The notes under the pieces are model-generated. The model searched no databases. It was not told the DNA's origin and saw only the letters and a list, made by a program, of their open reading frames with translations. The translations under genes and the position numbers were made by a program. From an uncultured Opitutales bacterium (lineage in GTDB: Bacteria; Verrucomicrobiota; Verrucomicrobiia; Opitutales; Intestinicryptomonadaceae), in NCBI GenBank assembly GCA_934613645.1, contig CAKTTC010000008.1:50711-114710 (forward strand): a stretch of 64,000 nt of DNA. Reading direction: 5' to 3'. Of the stretch, positions 1-8,300 are shown one piece after another (within the stretch, counting starts at the first letter, position 1; the number at the start of each line of letters is the position of its first letter).

Positions 1-98
1 GCCGTCCGTATTTGCAGCGATTTCACAACCGCGATTACCGAGAACTGAGGCTTTCCGTCGGTCTCCTTTATGTTTTTTATTTCCGAAATTTTCGCCAT
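1..98 (-). CDS. Partial CDS: N-terminus of an OB-fold/HD-type 3'-5' exoribonuclease-like protein (runs off left edge)
   Basis: An ATG at 98 on the minus strand opens a frame with no stop up to the window edge, giving about 32 residues that begin MAKISEIKNIKETDGK and continue FSVIAVVKSLQIRT. This pattern (short basic start, 'IxEIKN', then a beta strand ending 'VKSxQIRT') resembles the N-terminal OB-fold of YhaM-type HD exoribonucleases; that family link is from memory of the fold and rests on very few residues. It starts 7 bp after the prmA stop, so it is probably the third gene of a trxB-prmA transcription unit. The rest of the gene must be seen to confirm it. Confidence 0.45.
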   Translation of the reverse strand, partial: MAKISEIKNIKETDGKPQFSVIAVVKSLQIRT

Positions 99-104
99 AC
101 CGCG

Positions 105-983
105 CTACTTCATTTTTATCACCAAACGCGACCAATCGCCCATAGCCATTGCCTCGCACGAAGATTCGCGGCCGTCGAGCCTCGAGAGGAAATACTCTTT
201 CACCTTGTCGTTTTCCGCCGCGAGAATGCCGCTTAGAACAAGCGTTCCGCCCGCGCGGACGGCGTCGATGAGGTTGTCGGCGTAAATGCAGAGAACGTCG
301 GAAATGATGTTTGCAAGAACGATGTCGGCCTGCCGCCCCTCAAGCGCGCGCTCAATGCCCGCGTGCTCGAACGAAAGCCCGTCAAGGGCGATGTTGTTGA
401 GCTTGGCGTTTTCAAGACTCACGCGGACGGCCTCTTCGTCCCTGTCGAAACCGAAGACGCGTCCGAAGCCGAACATTTTTGCGGTCAAAGCCAAAATGCC
501 CGAACCGCAGCCTGCGTCGATAATGTATTTGTCCGAGACATCGCCGCGGCATTCGTCGATGTAGTCGAGCATTGCCATTGCGCAGAGGCGCGTGGTGGGG
601 TGGTCGCCCGTGCCGAAGGCAAGCCCCGCGTCGAAGTAGAAAACTTTTTGCCCCGCGGGCTCTTTGAAATCGCCGCGCATCCAGAGGGGAACCCAGTTGA
701 GGTCTTTGTAGTTCCAAGCGGTGAGGAATTTTTTGTATTCGTTTTGCCAGTCTTTGTCGCAGACGGCTTCAAGCGCATATGTTTCGGAAAGCTCGGGGAA
801 CGCCCTGCGCAATTCGGCAAACGAATTCGCCGCCTGCGCTTCGTCGTCGAAATACCCGAAGAGCATAGTGTCGTGCTTGTCGTCGATTTTCTCGATTCCC
901 CAATTCGAACAGCCCGTTTCGCAGCACCACGATTCTATTGGTTCGGAAAGCGGATTTTTTATTTTCAGTTCTATTTTTACCAT
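105..983 (-). CDS. prmA: Ribosomal protein L11 methyltransferase
   Basis: SAM-dependent methyltransferase that trimethylates ribosomal protein L11 in the cytoplasm. The 292-residue product has the normal PrmA length. An N-terminal substrate-recognition domain (about 1-110) is followed by the conserved FGTGDHPTT segment (residues 123-131), the SAM-binding glycine motif DAGCGSGIL (156-164) and the post-motif VLANI (222-226), which matches the family's NIL/NI active-site region. The ATG at 983 lies 3 bp downstream of the trxB stop, so the two genes are very likely co-transcribed, and a further gene begins 7 bp after the prmA stop. I see nothing unusual in the sequence. Confidence 0.93.
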   Translation of the reverse strand: MVKIELKIKNPLSEPIESWCCETGCSNWGIEKIDDKHDTMLFGYFDDEAQAANSFAELRRAFPELSETYALEAVCDKDWQNEYKKFLTAWNYKDLNWVPLWMRGDFKEPAGQKVFYFDAGLAFGTGDHPTTRLCAMAMLDYIDECRGDVSDKYIIDAGCGSGILALTAKMFGFGRVFGFDRDEEAVRVSLENAKLNNIALDGLSFEHAGIERALEGRQADIVLANIISDVLCIYADNLIDAVRAGGTLVLSGILAAENDKVKEYFLSRLDGRESSCEAMAMGDWSRLVIKMK

Positions 984-986
984 ATT

Positions 987-1904
987 CTATTTGTTGTTGC
1001 TTGCCATAATTGCAGCCTTGCAGCCCGAAGCCGCGGCGGTTATGGCCTGTCGAAATTCCTTGTCGGCGCAGTCTCCCGCGGCGTATACGTTGGCGGCGGA
1101 AGTTTTTACGGAGTCGAAAACTTTTATGTAGCCCTCGGCGTCGGTTTCGACGGCGTCGGCAAAAACCGCCGTGTTGGGGGTGTGCCCGATTGCCACGAAA
1201 ACGCCCGCGCACGGGATTGTGGAAAGCGCGCCCGTCTCAACGTTTTTGACGACTACCGCCGCGCATTTGCGCGTTTGGGTATCCGCCACAACCTCCTGCA
1301 AAACACTGTTCCAAACGGGCGTAATTTTTTCGTTCGAAAGCGCGCGCTCCGCCATCACTTTGGAAGCCCTGAGCGCGTCGCGCCTGTGCACGAGTTTTAC
1401 CGAAGAACAGAAGCGGGCAAGAAACAACGCCTCTTCGCAGGCGGTGTCGCCGCCGCCTACCACAACCACGTCGCGCCCCTTGTAGAACGCGCCGTCGCAA
1501 GTGGCGCACGCGGAAACCCCGCCGCCGCCGAAAAGCTCGCGCTCGCCCTTCGCGCCCGTCATTCTGGGCGAAGAGCCGACTGCTATTATCACGCGTTTTG
1601 TTTCCAGCACATCGCCGCCCGCCAAAAAAAGCCGTTTCGTTTCGCCCGAAAAATCCACGCGCCCCACCGTTGCGCTTTCAATGCGCGCGCCGAACTTTTC
1701 CGCCTGACGCCGCATATTCATAAGCAGGTCGAACCCGTTGACGCCGTCGGGGAAACCTGGGTAGTTTTCAACGTCGGTTGTTGTAACAAGCAGGCCGCCG
1801 GGGGCGTTGCCCTCCAAAACAAGCGGATTCATTCCCGCTCGCGCGGCGTAGATTGCCGCGCCCATTCCCGCGCAACCGCTTCCGATAATCACGATTTCTT
1901 CCAT
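987..1904 (-). CDS. trxB: Thioredoxin-disulfide reductase
   Basis: FAD/NADPH flavoprotein that reduces thioredoxin. Taking the ATG at 1904 gives 305 residues starting MEEIVIIGSGCAGMGAA, which puts the FAD dinucleotide-binding motif at residues 8-13 as usual. The frame is open upstream to 1979, but those 25 residues (Cys/Pro/Lys-rich) do not belong to the family, so I reject the longer start. The redox-active CATC pair is at residues 133-136, followed by the NADPH-binding VVVVGGGDTACEEA and, near the C-terminus, the second FAD motif VYAAGDCAD. The gene is divergent from tatD and leads the prmA operon. Confidence 0.95.
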   Translation of the reverse strand: MEEIVIIGSGCAGMGAAIYAARAGMNPLVLEGNAPGGLLVTTTDVENYPGFPDGVNGFDLLMNMRRQAEKFGARIESATVGRVDFSGETKRLFLAGGDVLETKRVIIAVGSSPRMTGAKGERELFGGGGVSACATCDGAFYKGRDVVVVGGGDTACEEALFLARFCSSVKLVHRRDALRASKVMAERALSNEKITPVWNSVLQEVVADTQTRKCAAVVVKNVETGALSTIPCAGVFVAIGHTPNTAVFADAVETDAEGYIKVFDSVKTSAANVYAAGDCADKEFRQAITAAASGCKAAIMASNNK

Positions 1905-1991
1905 ACTGTTTACAATCGGTTTGTTTTGCCAGAAGATACGATATTTTTTCGGGCAAGGGCAAGGAAATTTCACGCGCAAGGCTCAAATGGC

Positions 1992-2020
1992 TTGAAAAAT
2001 AGGCGCGGCGGTTCGATAGT
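1992..2020 (+). promoter_or_regulatory. Possible tatD promoter
   Basis: TTGAAA at 1992-1997 and GATAGT at 2015-2020 are separated by 17 bp, ahead of the tatD ATG at 2035. The -35 is close to the sigma-70 consensus and the -10 is moderate. The implied leader would be only a few bases, so this is a weak call made from spacing and position alone. Confidence 0.3.
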
Positions 2021-2034
2021 TTCCACCGAAAATT

Positions 2035-2829
2035 ATGAAACTTGTCGATACCCACGCCCACCTCGATTCATTCGCCAAGGACGGAACGCTTGACGACGTT
2101 TTGCGCGAGGCCGAAACCGCGGGGCTTGAGCGCATAATCACCGCCTCCGCAAAGCCCGAAGACTGGCTTTTATACGCGAAAATGGCCGAAGACCACGCGG
2201 GATTCGTCTCTTGGCAGATAGGAATCCACCCCGAAGACATAGACGAAAATTCCGACATCGCCCTCGACGCGCTCGCAACGTTTTTCGCGGCGAAAACTCC
2301 GCCCGTAGCAATCGGGGAAATCGGGCTTGACTACCACTTCCTGCCCGCCGACTCTTCCGCCGAAAAAATAGCAGCCCGCCAAAAGGAAATTTTCCGCCGA
2401 CAAATTCTGCTTGCAAAGGATATGCAGACAAAAGTCTGCATTCACGCGCGCGACGCCGTTGACGACGCCATAGCCGTCATGCGCGAAGCCGACTTCGACT
2501 TTTCAAACGCCGTCTTCCACTGCTACGCGGGCAACGAAGCCCAGCTTGAACTCCTCAACGCCCTCGGCGCGCGCGCCTCATGGACAGGCGTTATAACCTA
2601 CAAAAGTGCCGAGCAAATGCGCCGCTGCATGCTTCGGCAAGGGCTCGGCAAGATTATGTTCGAGACCGACTGCCCGTATCTCGCACCCGTTCCCCTGCGC
2701 GGCAGGCAAAACCGCCCCGCGTTTGTAAGGCACACGGTTGAATTTGCCGCCAACCTCTTCGGACTCCACCCCGAAGAGCTCGCCGAAATTTCCACGCGCA
2801 ACGCAACCCAATTTTTTTATGACTCTTAA
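2035..2829 (+). CDS. TatD family metal-dependent hydrolase (deoxyribonuclease-like)
   Basis: TIM-barrel metallohydrolase of the TatD family, which act as 3'-5' DNA/RNA exonucleases or D-aminoacyl-tRNA deacylases. The 264-residue length is typical. Signature residues are visible: metal-binding DTHAHLD at residues 5-11, the family segment GEIGLDYHF around 97-105, the HARDA His region around 138, and ETDCPYLAPVPLRG around 214-227. The start ATG at 2035 directly precedes the metal motif, so no other start is plausible. It stands alone on the plus strand, divergent from trxB, and is followed by a hairpin-repeat locus that probably also ends its transcript. Confidence 0.92.
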   Translation: MKLVDTHAHLDSFAKDGTLDDVLREAETAGLERIITASAKPEDWLLYAKMAEDHAGFVSWQIGIHPEDIDENSDIALDALATFFAAKTPPVAIGEIGLDYHFLPADSSAEKIAARQKEIFRRQILLAKDMQTKVCIHARDAVDDAIAVMREADFDFSNAVFHCYAGNEAQLELLNALGARASWTGVITYKSAEQMRRCMLRQGLGKIMFETDCPYLAPVPLRGRQNRPAFVRHTVEFAANLFGLHPEELAEISTRNATQFFYDS

Positions 2830-2840
2830 ATTTTTTATGA

Positions 2841-3165
2841 CTCTTAAAGTGGCGGCGATTGCCGCAGGCAATGCGCCTTTGCTCTCTGATTAAAGTTTTT
2901 CGAAAGTGGCGGCAATCGGCATAGCCGATGTGCCTTTGCCACTTAATTGAAGCAAAGCAACATTGGCGTAGCCAATTTGCGCCTCTTCACAACACGTAAA
3001 AACGGCGATTGCCGCAGGCAATGCGCCTTTGTTTGTTGGTTAAAGTTTTTTTAATAAAAAACAAAAGGGACATCGGTTATACCGATGTCCCTTTGACTAT
3101 CTACTTTTCTTTAATCGGTGGACAAAGCGGAGTTTGAACAAAGTTCATTCCGCGCCACTTTAGGA
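2841..3165 (+). repeat. Hairpin-repeat locus I (GCGGC-hairpin-GCCTTTG units)
   Basis: This gene-free stretch between tatD and PEP-CTERM protein 1 carries six short hairpins in 300 bp. The cores are ATTGCC-gca-GGCAAT (2858-2872), ATCGGC-ata-GCCGAT (2915-2929), ATTGGC-gta-GCCAAT (2962-2976), ATTGCC-gca-GGCAAT (3008-3022), a perfect 14-bp stem with loop TAT (3064-3094), and TGAAC-aaa-GTTCA inside GCGGA/CCGC (3127-3153). Several are preceded by GCGGC, followed by GCGCCTTTG and then by TTAAAGTTTTT. The stems change in both arms together while the flanks stay constant, so structure appears to be conserved rather than sequence. Similar units occur at 10.7, 13.3-14.6 and 39.3-39.5 kb. Confidence 0.85.
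3064..3094. terminator. Perfect 14-bp hairpin, possible tatD terminator
   Basis: AAAGGGACATCGGT (3064-3077) pairs perfectly with ACCGATGTCCCTTT (3081-3094) around a TAT loop. The end is only TTT followed by G on the plus strand, so termination is plausible but not certain. It may equally be one more member of the hairpin-repeat family of this locus. Confidence 0.45.
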
Positions 3166-3200
3166 AAAATAAAAAGCCTTTCGGAAATCCCGAAAGGCTT
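3166..3200 (-). terminator. Rho-independent terminator of PEP-CTERM protein 1 gene
   Basis: An 11-bp perfect stem (3174-3184 with 3190-3200, sequence AAGCCTTTCGG) with a 5-base loop is followed on the minus strand by TTTTTATTTTT-like U-rich sequence. It lies 25 bp after the stop at 3225. Confidence 0.85.
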
Positions 3201-3224
3201 GTTTTTCAAAGGTTGCTTGAAATT

Positions 3225-5051
3225 CTACTTGCGTCTGCGATATGCCGCAAAAGCCAAAGCGATTGAAGCAAATACCATTGCATATGTGGCAGGCTCGGGG
3301 ACGTTGCTTATGACGTTTACGAAATACGAACCGTCGCCTGCGTCAACCAAGCTGAGCTCGAGGTTTTCGCCGTTTACGGAGAAGTATTTGTTGATTTCGT
3401 CGGCAGTCAAGTCGTAGACTCTGAGTTTGTTCGAAATCGCGGAGGAGAGAACCACGCTGCCCGTCGTCAAATACGCGCCGTCCAACGATTTCACACTTTC
3501 GTCCCGACCCAAAACGAGGCTGCCGTCCGCGCCGAATTCGAGATTAAGTTTGCTTGAAGCCGCATCGTTGAAGAGGAAACCGCCTATGTTGTTCTGGGCG
3601 TTGATAACGAACGTGGTGTCGTTTGCGCCGACTTCGATTCCGCCCGCATTTTCAAAGCGGAAAACGGACTTTGCCTGACTTTCCGCGCCCGCGATTGCAA
3701 AGGCGTCGGTCGAATTGAGCACGAATTTCGCGCCCTTTGTAATATACAAGTCGTTGCCGAAAACGAGCGCGCCCGTTGCAGCGTTCGACGTTACGGTTGC
3801 AGTGCCGCGAACCCAGTTCTTGGCGTATGTTGTGTTAATCTTGTTCTGGGCGAGGGTTGCAGTCGACGCGAACGTCGTGTTGCCGTAGATACCGTAGATG
3901 AACGTGTCGGCGTTCAAAACGTTGGCGTCTCTGCCGCTACCGTTGATTATGAGCGAACCCTCAAATACGCCGCCCGTTCTCAAACCCGCCTCAACCGTAA
4001 TGGACGAACCTTTCTGCGCGTTTACCATGGAGAAAATGTTGTTGCCGCTTACGCCGCTGCCTGCTGTCGCCGCAGCCAAGTTGAGCACCGCATTCTTGCC
4101 GACGTTGACAACTGCGTTATTTGCCGTCCAACGTCCCAGAGCCTTAATCGACTTGCCGTCAGCTATGTTGATGTTTGCCGACAAGTTTGTAGCGAGGTTG
4201 AAGCGCGAAGACGAGAGGTTCAGGTTGATTGTGCTCACCTGCCCGCGTTCGCCCGCAACTTGGAAGTTTGTTGCTTCAACATCAACATCTGCATTGACAT
4301 TGATTGTCTTGCCGACTGCGCCCGTAATTGAGGAGTTGAACGTCCCTCCGTTTGCGGAGTTTACTGCCTTTGTGTAGTTGAAAGCAACGGTGTCGCCGAG
4401 GGCGGAAATATCGGTCGTTATAGCGCTATTGAAAACAAAGTTGTTCCAAGTGTCGTATTTTTTGAGGTTGACCGTCTGTTTGCTGTCGCCGATAACAAAG
4501 ACCAAATCATCGCTCTGGTTCATTGAACTGAGGTTCAATGTGCTGTTAATTCCGGCATTTGCTTCGAGCCTAATTGCTGCATTAGTGTTAACCGACATTT
4601 TGTCTTGATAGTCCAATGTGGCGTTTACGCCCTTGAATGTCATGTTGCGAACCCAAGTATAAACGTCCATGCCTTCTTTCGTCCCGAAGTAGATGTCCGC
4701 GCCAGTGCCCGTAAACGTGGGAGTATACACGGTGGTGCTGGAGGCACTTTCTTTGCCCGCCAACCAGCCGAAGCCCGCCTGTCCATTGAGCGTGTTGCCC
4801 GTAGCCGATGTGCCCGTCAAAAACTTCGTGCCCGTAGTTGAGCCGAGGTCGAACGAAGCCGAAACGTGCCTTGAGGCGCTTCTGTTCTGGACGACGGTGA
4901 TGTTGTCGCCGCCGATTACATAATTGCCGAACTGCTTAAAAAAAGTTTCCGGCTTGTCGATTGATTCGGTTATTGCGGTGCTGTCGTCTATTTCGCCCGC
5001 AAACACGGCTGCCGAAGCAAACAGCAGTATGGGTGTTAATATTTTCTTCAT
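3225..5051 (-). CDS. Secreted beta-rich protein with C-terminal PEP-CTERM anchor (PEP-CTERM protein 1)
   Basis: A 608-residue exported surface or matrix protein. A signal peptide (KKILTPILLFASAAVFA) leads into a long Asn/Ser/Thr/Gly-rich body with repeated beta-strand-like stretches typical of autotransporter-like beta-helices. It ends VPEPATYAMVFASIALAFAAYRRRK: the Val-Pro-Glu-Pro motif, one hydrophobic segment and a basic tail of a PEP-CTERM sorting signal. An exosortase would process it; none is in the window. I chose the ATG at 5051 because AAAGGAAAT precedes it; an in-frame ATG lies 12 bp upstream (5063). A run of ten G (gene sense) sits about 60 bp upstream in a promoter-like setting, so expression may be phase-variable. 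The substrate or role of the body is unknown. Confidence 0.85.
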   Translation of the reverse strand: MKKILTPILLFASAAVFAGEIDDSTAITESIDKPETFFKQFGNYVIGGDNITVVQNRSASRHVSASFDLGSTTGTKFLTGTSATGNTLNGQAGFGWLAGKESASSTTVYTPTFTGTGADIYFGTKEGMDVYTWVRNMTFKGVNATLDYQDKMSVNTNAAIRLEANAGINSTLNLSSMNQSDDLVFVIGDSKQTVNLKKYDTWNNFVFNSAITTDISALGDTVAFNYTKAVNSANGGTFNSSITGAVGKTINVNADVDVEATNFQVAGERGQVSTINLNLSSSRFNLATNLSANINIADGKSIKALGRWTANNAVVNVGKNAVLNLAAATAGSGVSGNNIFSMVNAQKGSSITVEAGLRTGGVFEGSLIINGSGRDANVLNADTFIYGIYGNTTFASTATLAQNKINTTYAKNWVRGTATVTSNAATGALVFGNDLYITKGAKFVLNSTDAFAIAGAESQAKSVFRFENAGGIEVGANDTTFVINAQNNIGGFLFNDAASSKLNLEFGADGSLVLGRDESVKSLDGAYLTTGSVVLSSAISNKLRVYDLTADEINKYFSVNGENLELSLVDAGDGSYFVNVISNVPEPATYAMVFASIALAFAAYRRRK

Positions 5052-5107
5052 ATTTCCTTTCATTTCTTTTTCGCGTAATTAAGACATTCTTTTAAAAGGT
5101 TTTGCAT

Positions 5108-5136
5108 AAATTACCCCCCCCCCAAGAAATTTGCAA
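5108..5136 (-). promoter_or_regulatory. Candidate phase-variable promoter with G10 spacer tract
   Basis: Read on the minus strand, TTGCAA (5136-5131) is followed by exactly 17 bases, the last ten of which are an uninterrupted G run (5123-5114), and then TAATTT (5113-5108). A 17-bp spacer is the sigma-70 optimum, so slippage in the G run would move -35 and -10 out of register. The -10 match is modest (3 of 6), so the promoter itself is an inference; the tract is seen directly. An A/T-rich region upstream could serve as an UP element. Confidence 0.55.
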
Positions 5137-5310
5137 GTCTTTTTTATTATTTTTATTAAAATTTTTTAGCATTGTTTGTTAAAGCCACTATTTCACGGGG
5201 TTTGCGGGGCAAAGTGGAGCGCGTTTTTTTAGAAAAATCGCGGTTTTCGAAGAAAAATCTGAAAAATTCCGCCGACGTAAGTGCGGATTTTAGATAAGCC
5301 GAAGTTGCGC

Positions 5311-5343
5311 AAAAAAAAAGACGCTCCCTCGAATGGGAACGTC
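5311..5343 (-). terminator. Rho-independent terminator of nifJ
   Basis: On the minus strand GACGTTCCC (5343-5335) pairs with GGGAGCGTC (5328-5320, one G-T) around a six-base loop, followed by a run of nine T. It lies about 30 bp past the nifJ stop. Confidence 0.9.
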
Positions 5344-5374
5344 CAGTTTGTCAATTTGCATTTACCGCGCCGAA

Positions 5375-8300
5375 TTACTTGCGTTCGGCGAGGTATTTGT
5401 ATTTCGCCCAGCGAGCGTCTACGAACGCCTGTGCCTTTGCGTCGAGAGCAGCCGCGCGGTCGGGGTTGGCTCTCAGCAATGAGGCGAAACGGTTTTCCGC
5501 CTTCATATACTCGATAACCGGAAGTTTCGGGTCTTTCGAGTCGAGCTGGAACGGGTTAAGACCCTGTTCGATTCTGCGCGGGTCGTATCTATACAACGGC
5601 CAGTAGCCCGAATCGACCGCCGCCTTTTGCTGAGCGGGCCCGTTTACGAGGTTGTAGCCGTGGTTGATGCAGTGGCAGTAGGCGATGACCAGCGAAGAGC
5701 CTTCGTAGCTGTCGGCTTCAGCCAATGCCTTGATTGCCTGTGCGTCGTTCGCGCCGATTGCAATTTGCGCAACGTATACGTTGCCGTAGTCAACCGCGAG
5801 CATACCGAGGTCTTTCTTCGGGTTGGCCTTACCCTGCGTGGCGAACTTTGCAACCGCGCCGATAGGTGTAGCCTTGCTCATCTGACCGCCCGTGTTGGAG
5901 TAGACTTCGGTATCCATCACCATAATGTTGATGTTTTTGCCGCTCGCCAAAACGTGGTCGAGACCGCCGTAGCCGATGTCGTATGCCCAGCCGTCGCCGC
6001 CGAGTATCCAGACGGTGCGTTCAACGAGGTCGTCGGCAACCGACGTAAGCGCGAGAGCCTCAATGGACTTGTCGCCCGCAAGCTTGTTTTTCAAAGCCGC
6101 AACGCGTTCGCGCTGTTTTACAATGCCCGCTTCGGTCGATTGGTCGGCCTCCAGCAATTCCTTGACGAAGTCGTCGCCGAGCTTCGGGGCGAGTCTCTGA
6201 ACGAGGTCTTTGCCCATCGCCTTTTTCATATCAAGCGAGATTCTGAAGCCGAAGCCGAATTCAGCGTTGTCTTCGAACAGCGAGTTCGCCCAAGCGGGGC
6301 CTCTGCCGTCCTGATTTACGCAGTAGGGAGTAGTCGGCAAATTGCCGCCGTAAATGGAGGAGCAGCCCGTTGCGTTTGCAATGAAGAGCCTGTCGCCGAA
6401 CAGCTGCGTGAGCGTGCGGACATAGGGTGTTTCGCCGCAACCCGCGCAGCAGCCCGAGAACTCGAACAACGGCTGGCGGAACTGGACTTCCTTGACCGAC
6501 GTGCCCAGCGAGAGTCTGTCGGGATTCGGAATGTCGAGGAAGAACTTGAAGTTCTTCTTTTCCGTTTCGCGGACGGGTTCTTGCGCAACCATCATCAACG
6601 CCTTTACGCCCTCTTCCGTTCTGCTCTTTGCGGGGCAGACTGTAGCGCACAAGCCGCAACCCGTGCAGTCTTCGGGAGCTACTTGAATTGTGAAAGAGTA
6701 GTCGGCGTATTTTTCCTTGTCTTTGGGCATCGGGCGGAAAGCCGCCTTTTTGAACGCCTCGGGGGCTTTTTCAAGCTCCGAATTCGGATAGAACTTGGCG
6801 CGAATTGCCGCGTGGGGACAGATTGTGGCGCACTTTGTGCACTGTATGCACAAGTCGGGATTCCAAGACGGAATTTCGATTGCGATGTTGCGCTTTTCCC
6901 ACTGCGTGGTTGCCGAAGGCCATGTGCCGTCAACGGGCAACGCCGAAACGGGGAGCTTGTCGCCCTCTTCGCGCATCATGACCGCCGTTACGCGCTTTAC
7001 GAAATCGGGAGCTTCGTCGGCGACTGTCGGTGCGTAGCCCTTTTCTGCGGTAACCGCCGCGGGAACTTCGACCTGCTCGAGGTTCGCAACGGAAGCGTCA
7101 ACCGCCGCAAAGTTTTTCTGGACAACCTGCGGGCCTTTCTTGCCGTATGTCTTTTCGATTGCCGCCTTAATCTTCTCTATTGCCTCGTCCTTCGGGAGAA
7201 CGCCGGAAATTGCGAAGTAGCAGGTCTGCATTATCGTGTTGATTCTGCCGCCCATGCCCATGGCCTTGGCGACTTTGTAGGCGTCGATAACGTAGAACTT
7301 GAGCTGTTTGTCGATAATGGTCTGCTGAACCGTTTTGTTGAGGTGGTTCCAGACGTTCTTGGCGTCGTAGATTGAATTGAGCAGGAAGACCGCGCCCTTG
7401 TCTGCGCAACCGAGAACGTTGTATTTCTCCATAAACGAGAACTGGTGGCAGCCCACAAACTGCGCGTTGTTGACCAAATACGGAGCTTTAATCGGGTTCG
7501 GGCCGAAGCGCAAGTGCGAAACCGTTATGCCGCCGCTCTTTTTGGAGTCGTATACGAAATACGCTTGGGCGTAGTTGGGCGTTTCGTGCCCGATGATTTT
7601 AATGGTGTTCTTGTTCGCGCCGACTGTGCCGTCGGAACCGAGGCCGAAGAACACTGCGCTGAGAACGCTCTTGTCTTCAAGCTTGAAGGATTCGTCGTAG
7701 GAAATCGAAGCGTTTGTAACGTCGTCGATAATGCCGACGGAGAAGTGGTTCTTGGGCTTGTCGGAAGCCATATTGTCGAAAACGCCCTTCGCCATTGCGG
7801 GAGTGTAGTCTTTCGAACCGAGTGCGTAGCGGCCGCCGATGATAATCGGGTCGAAGCTGCGCGGGAGGATTCCGCTGTTGCGCGCTTCCGCAACCGACGC
7901 CGAAACTTCTTCGTAAAGGGGTTCGCCCATTGCGCCGAGTTCCTTTGTTCTGTCCAAAACGGTGATTTTCTTGACGCTCTGCGGAATCGCCTTTGCGAAC
8001 ATTTCCACGCTGAACGGACGGAACATTCTGATTTTCAAAACGCCGACTTTCTTGCCCGACGCGTTCAGAACTTTTGCGACTTCTTCGGTTGTTTCCGCGC
8101 CGCTGCCCATCATAACCACGATTTCTTCAGCGTCGGGCGCGCCGACGTATTCGTAGGGCTTATACGTTCTGCCCGTGAGCTTGCCGAGCTTTTCCATCTG
8201 TTCGGCGACAATTTCCGCGCACTTTGCGTAGTAGGGATTGCGCGCCTCCCACGACTGGAAGTAGACGTCGGGGTTCTGCGCCGTGCCTCTGATGAAGGGC

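Larger units (their letters stand above)
5052..5374. other. Intergenic region between nifJ and PEP-CTERM protein 1
   Basis: These 323 bp hold the nifJ terminator (5311-5343), the candidate promoter with a ten-base homopolymer for PEP-CTERM protein 1 (5108-5136), and very A/T-rich sequence upstream of that promoter (about 5137-5180). No credible gene is present. Confidence 0.7.

Noticed and set aside
363..2093. Long plus-strand frame opposite prmA and trxB
   Set aside because: It is antisense to two well-supported genes and reads as low-complexity Arg/Val/Phe-rich sequence. Strong G/C preference at third codon positions creates such long antisense frames throughout this window (also at 5627-7375, 7445-8953, 27889-29478 and 52074-53861).
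2841..3165. CRISPR array
   Set aside because: The repeated blocks are not evenly spaced, the palindromic cores differ from unit to unit, and no cas gene is in the window.
5114..5123. Homopolymer as pure sequencing or assembly artefact
   Set aside because: Possible, but a matching long G/C run also lies upstream of the only other PEP-CTERM gene and nowhere else in the window, which is hard to explain by error alone. Tract length should still be treated as approximate.
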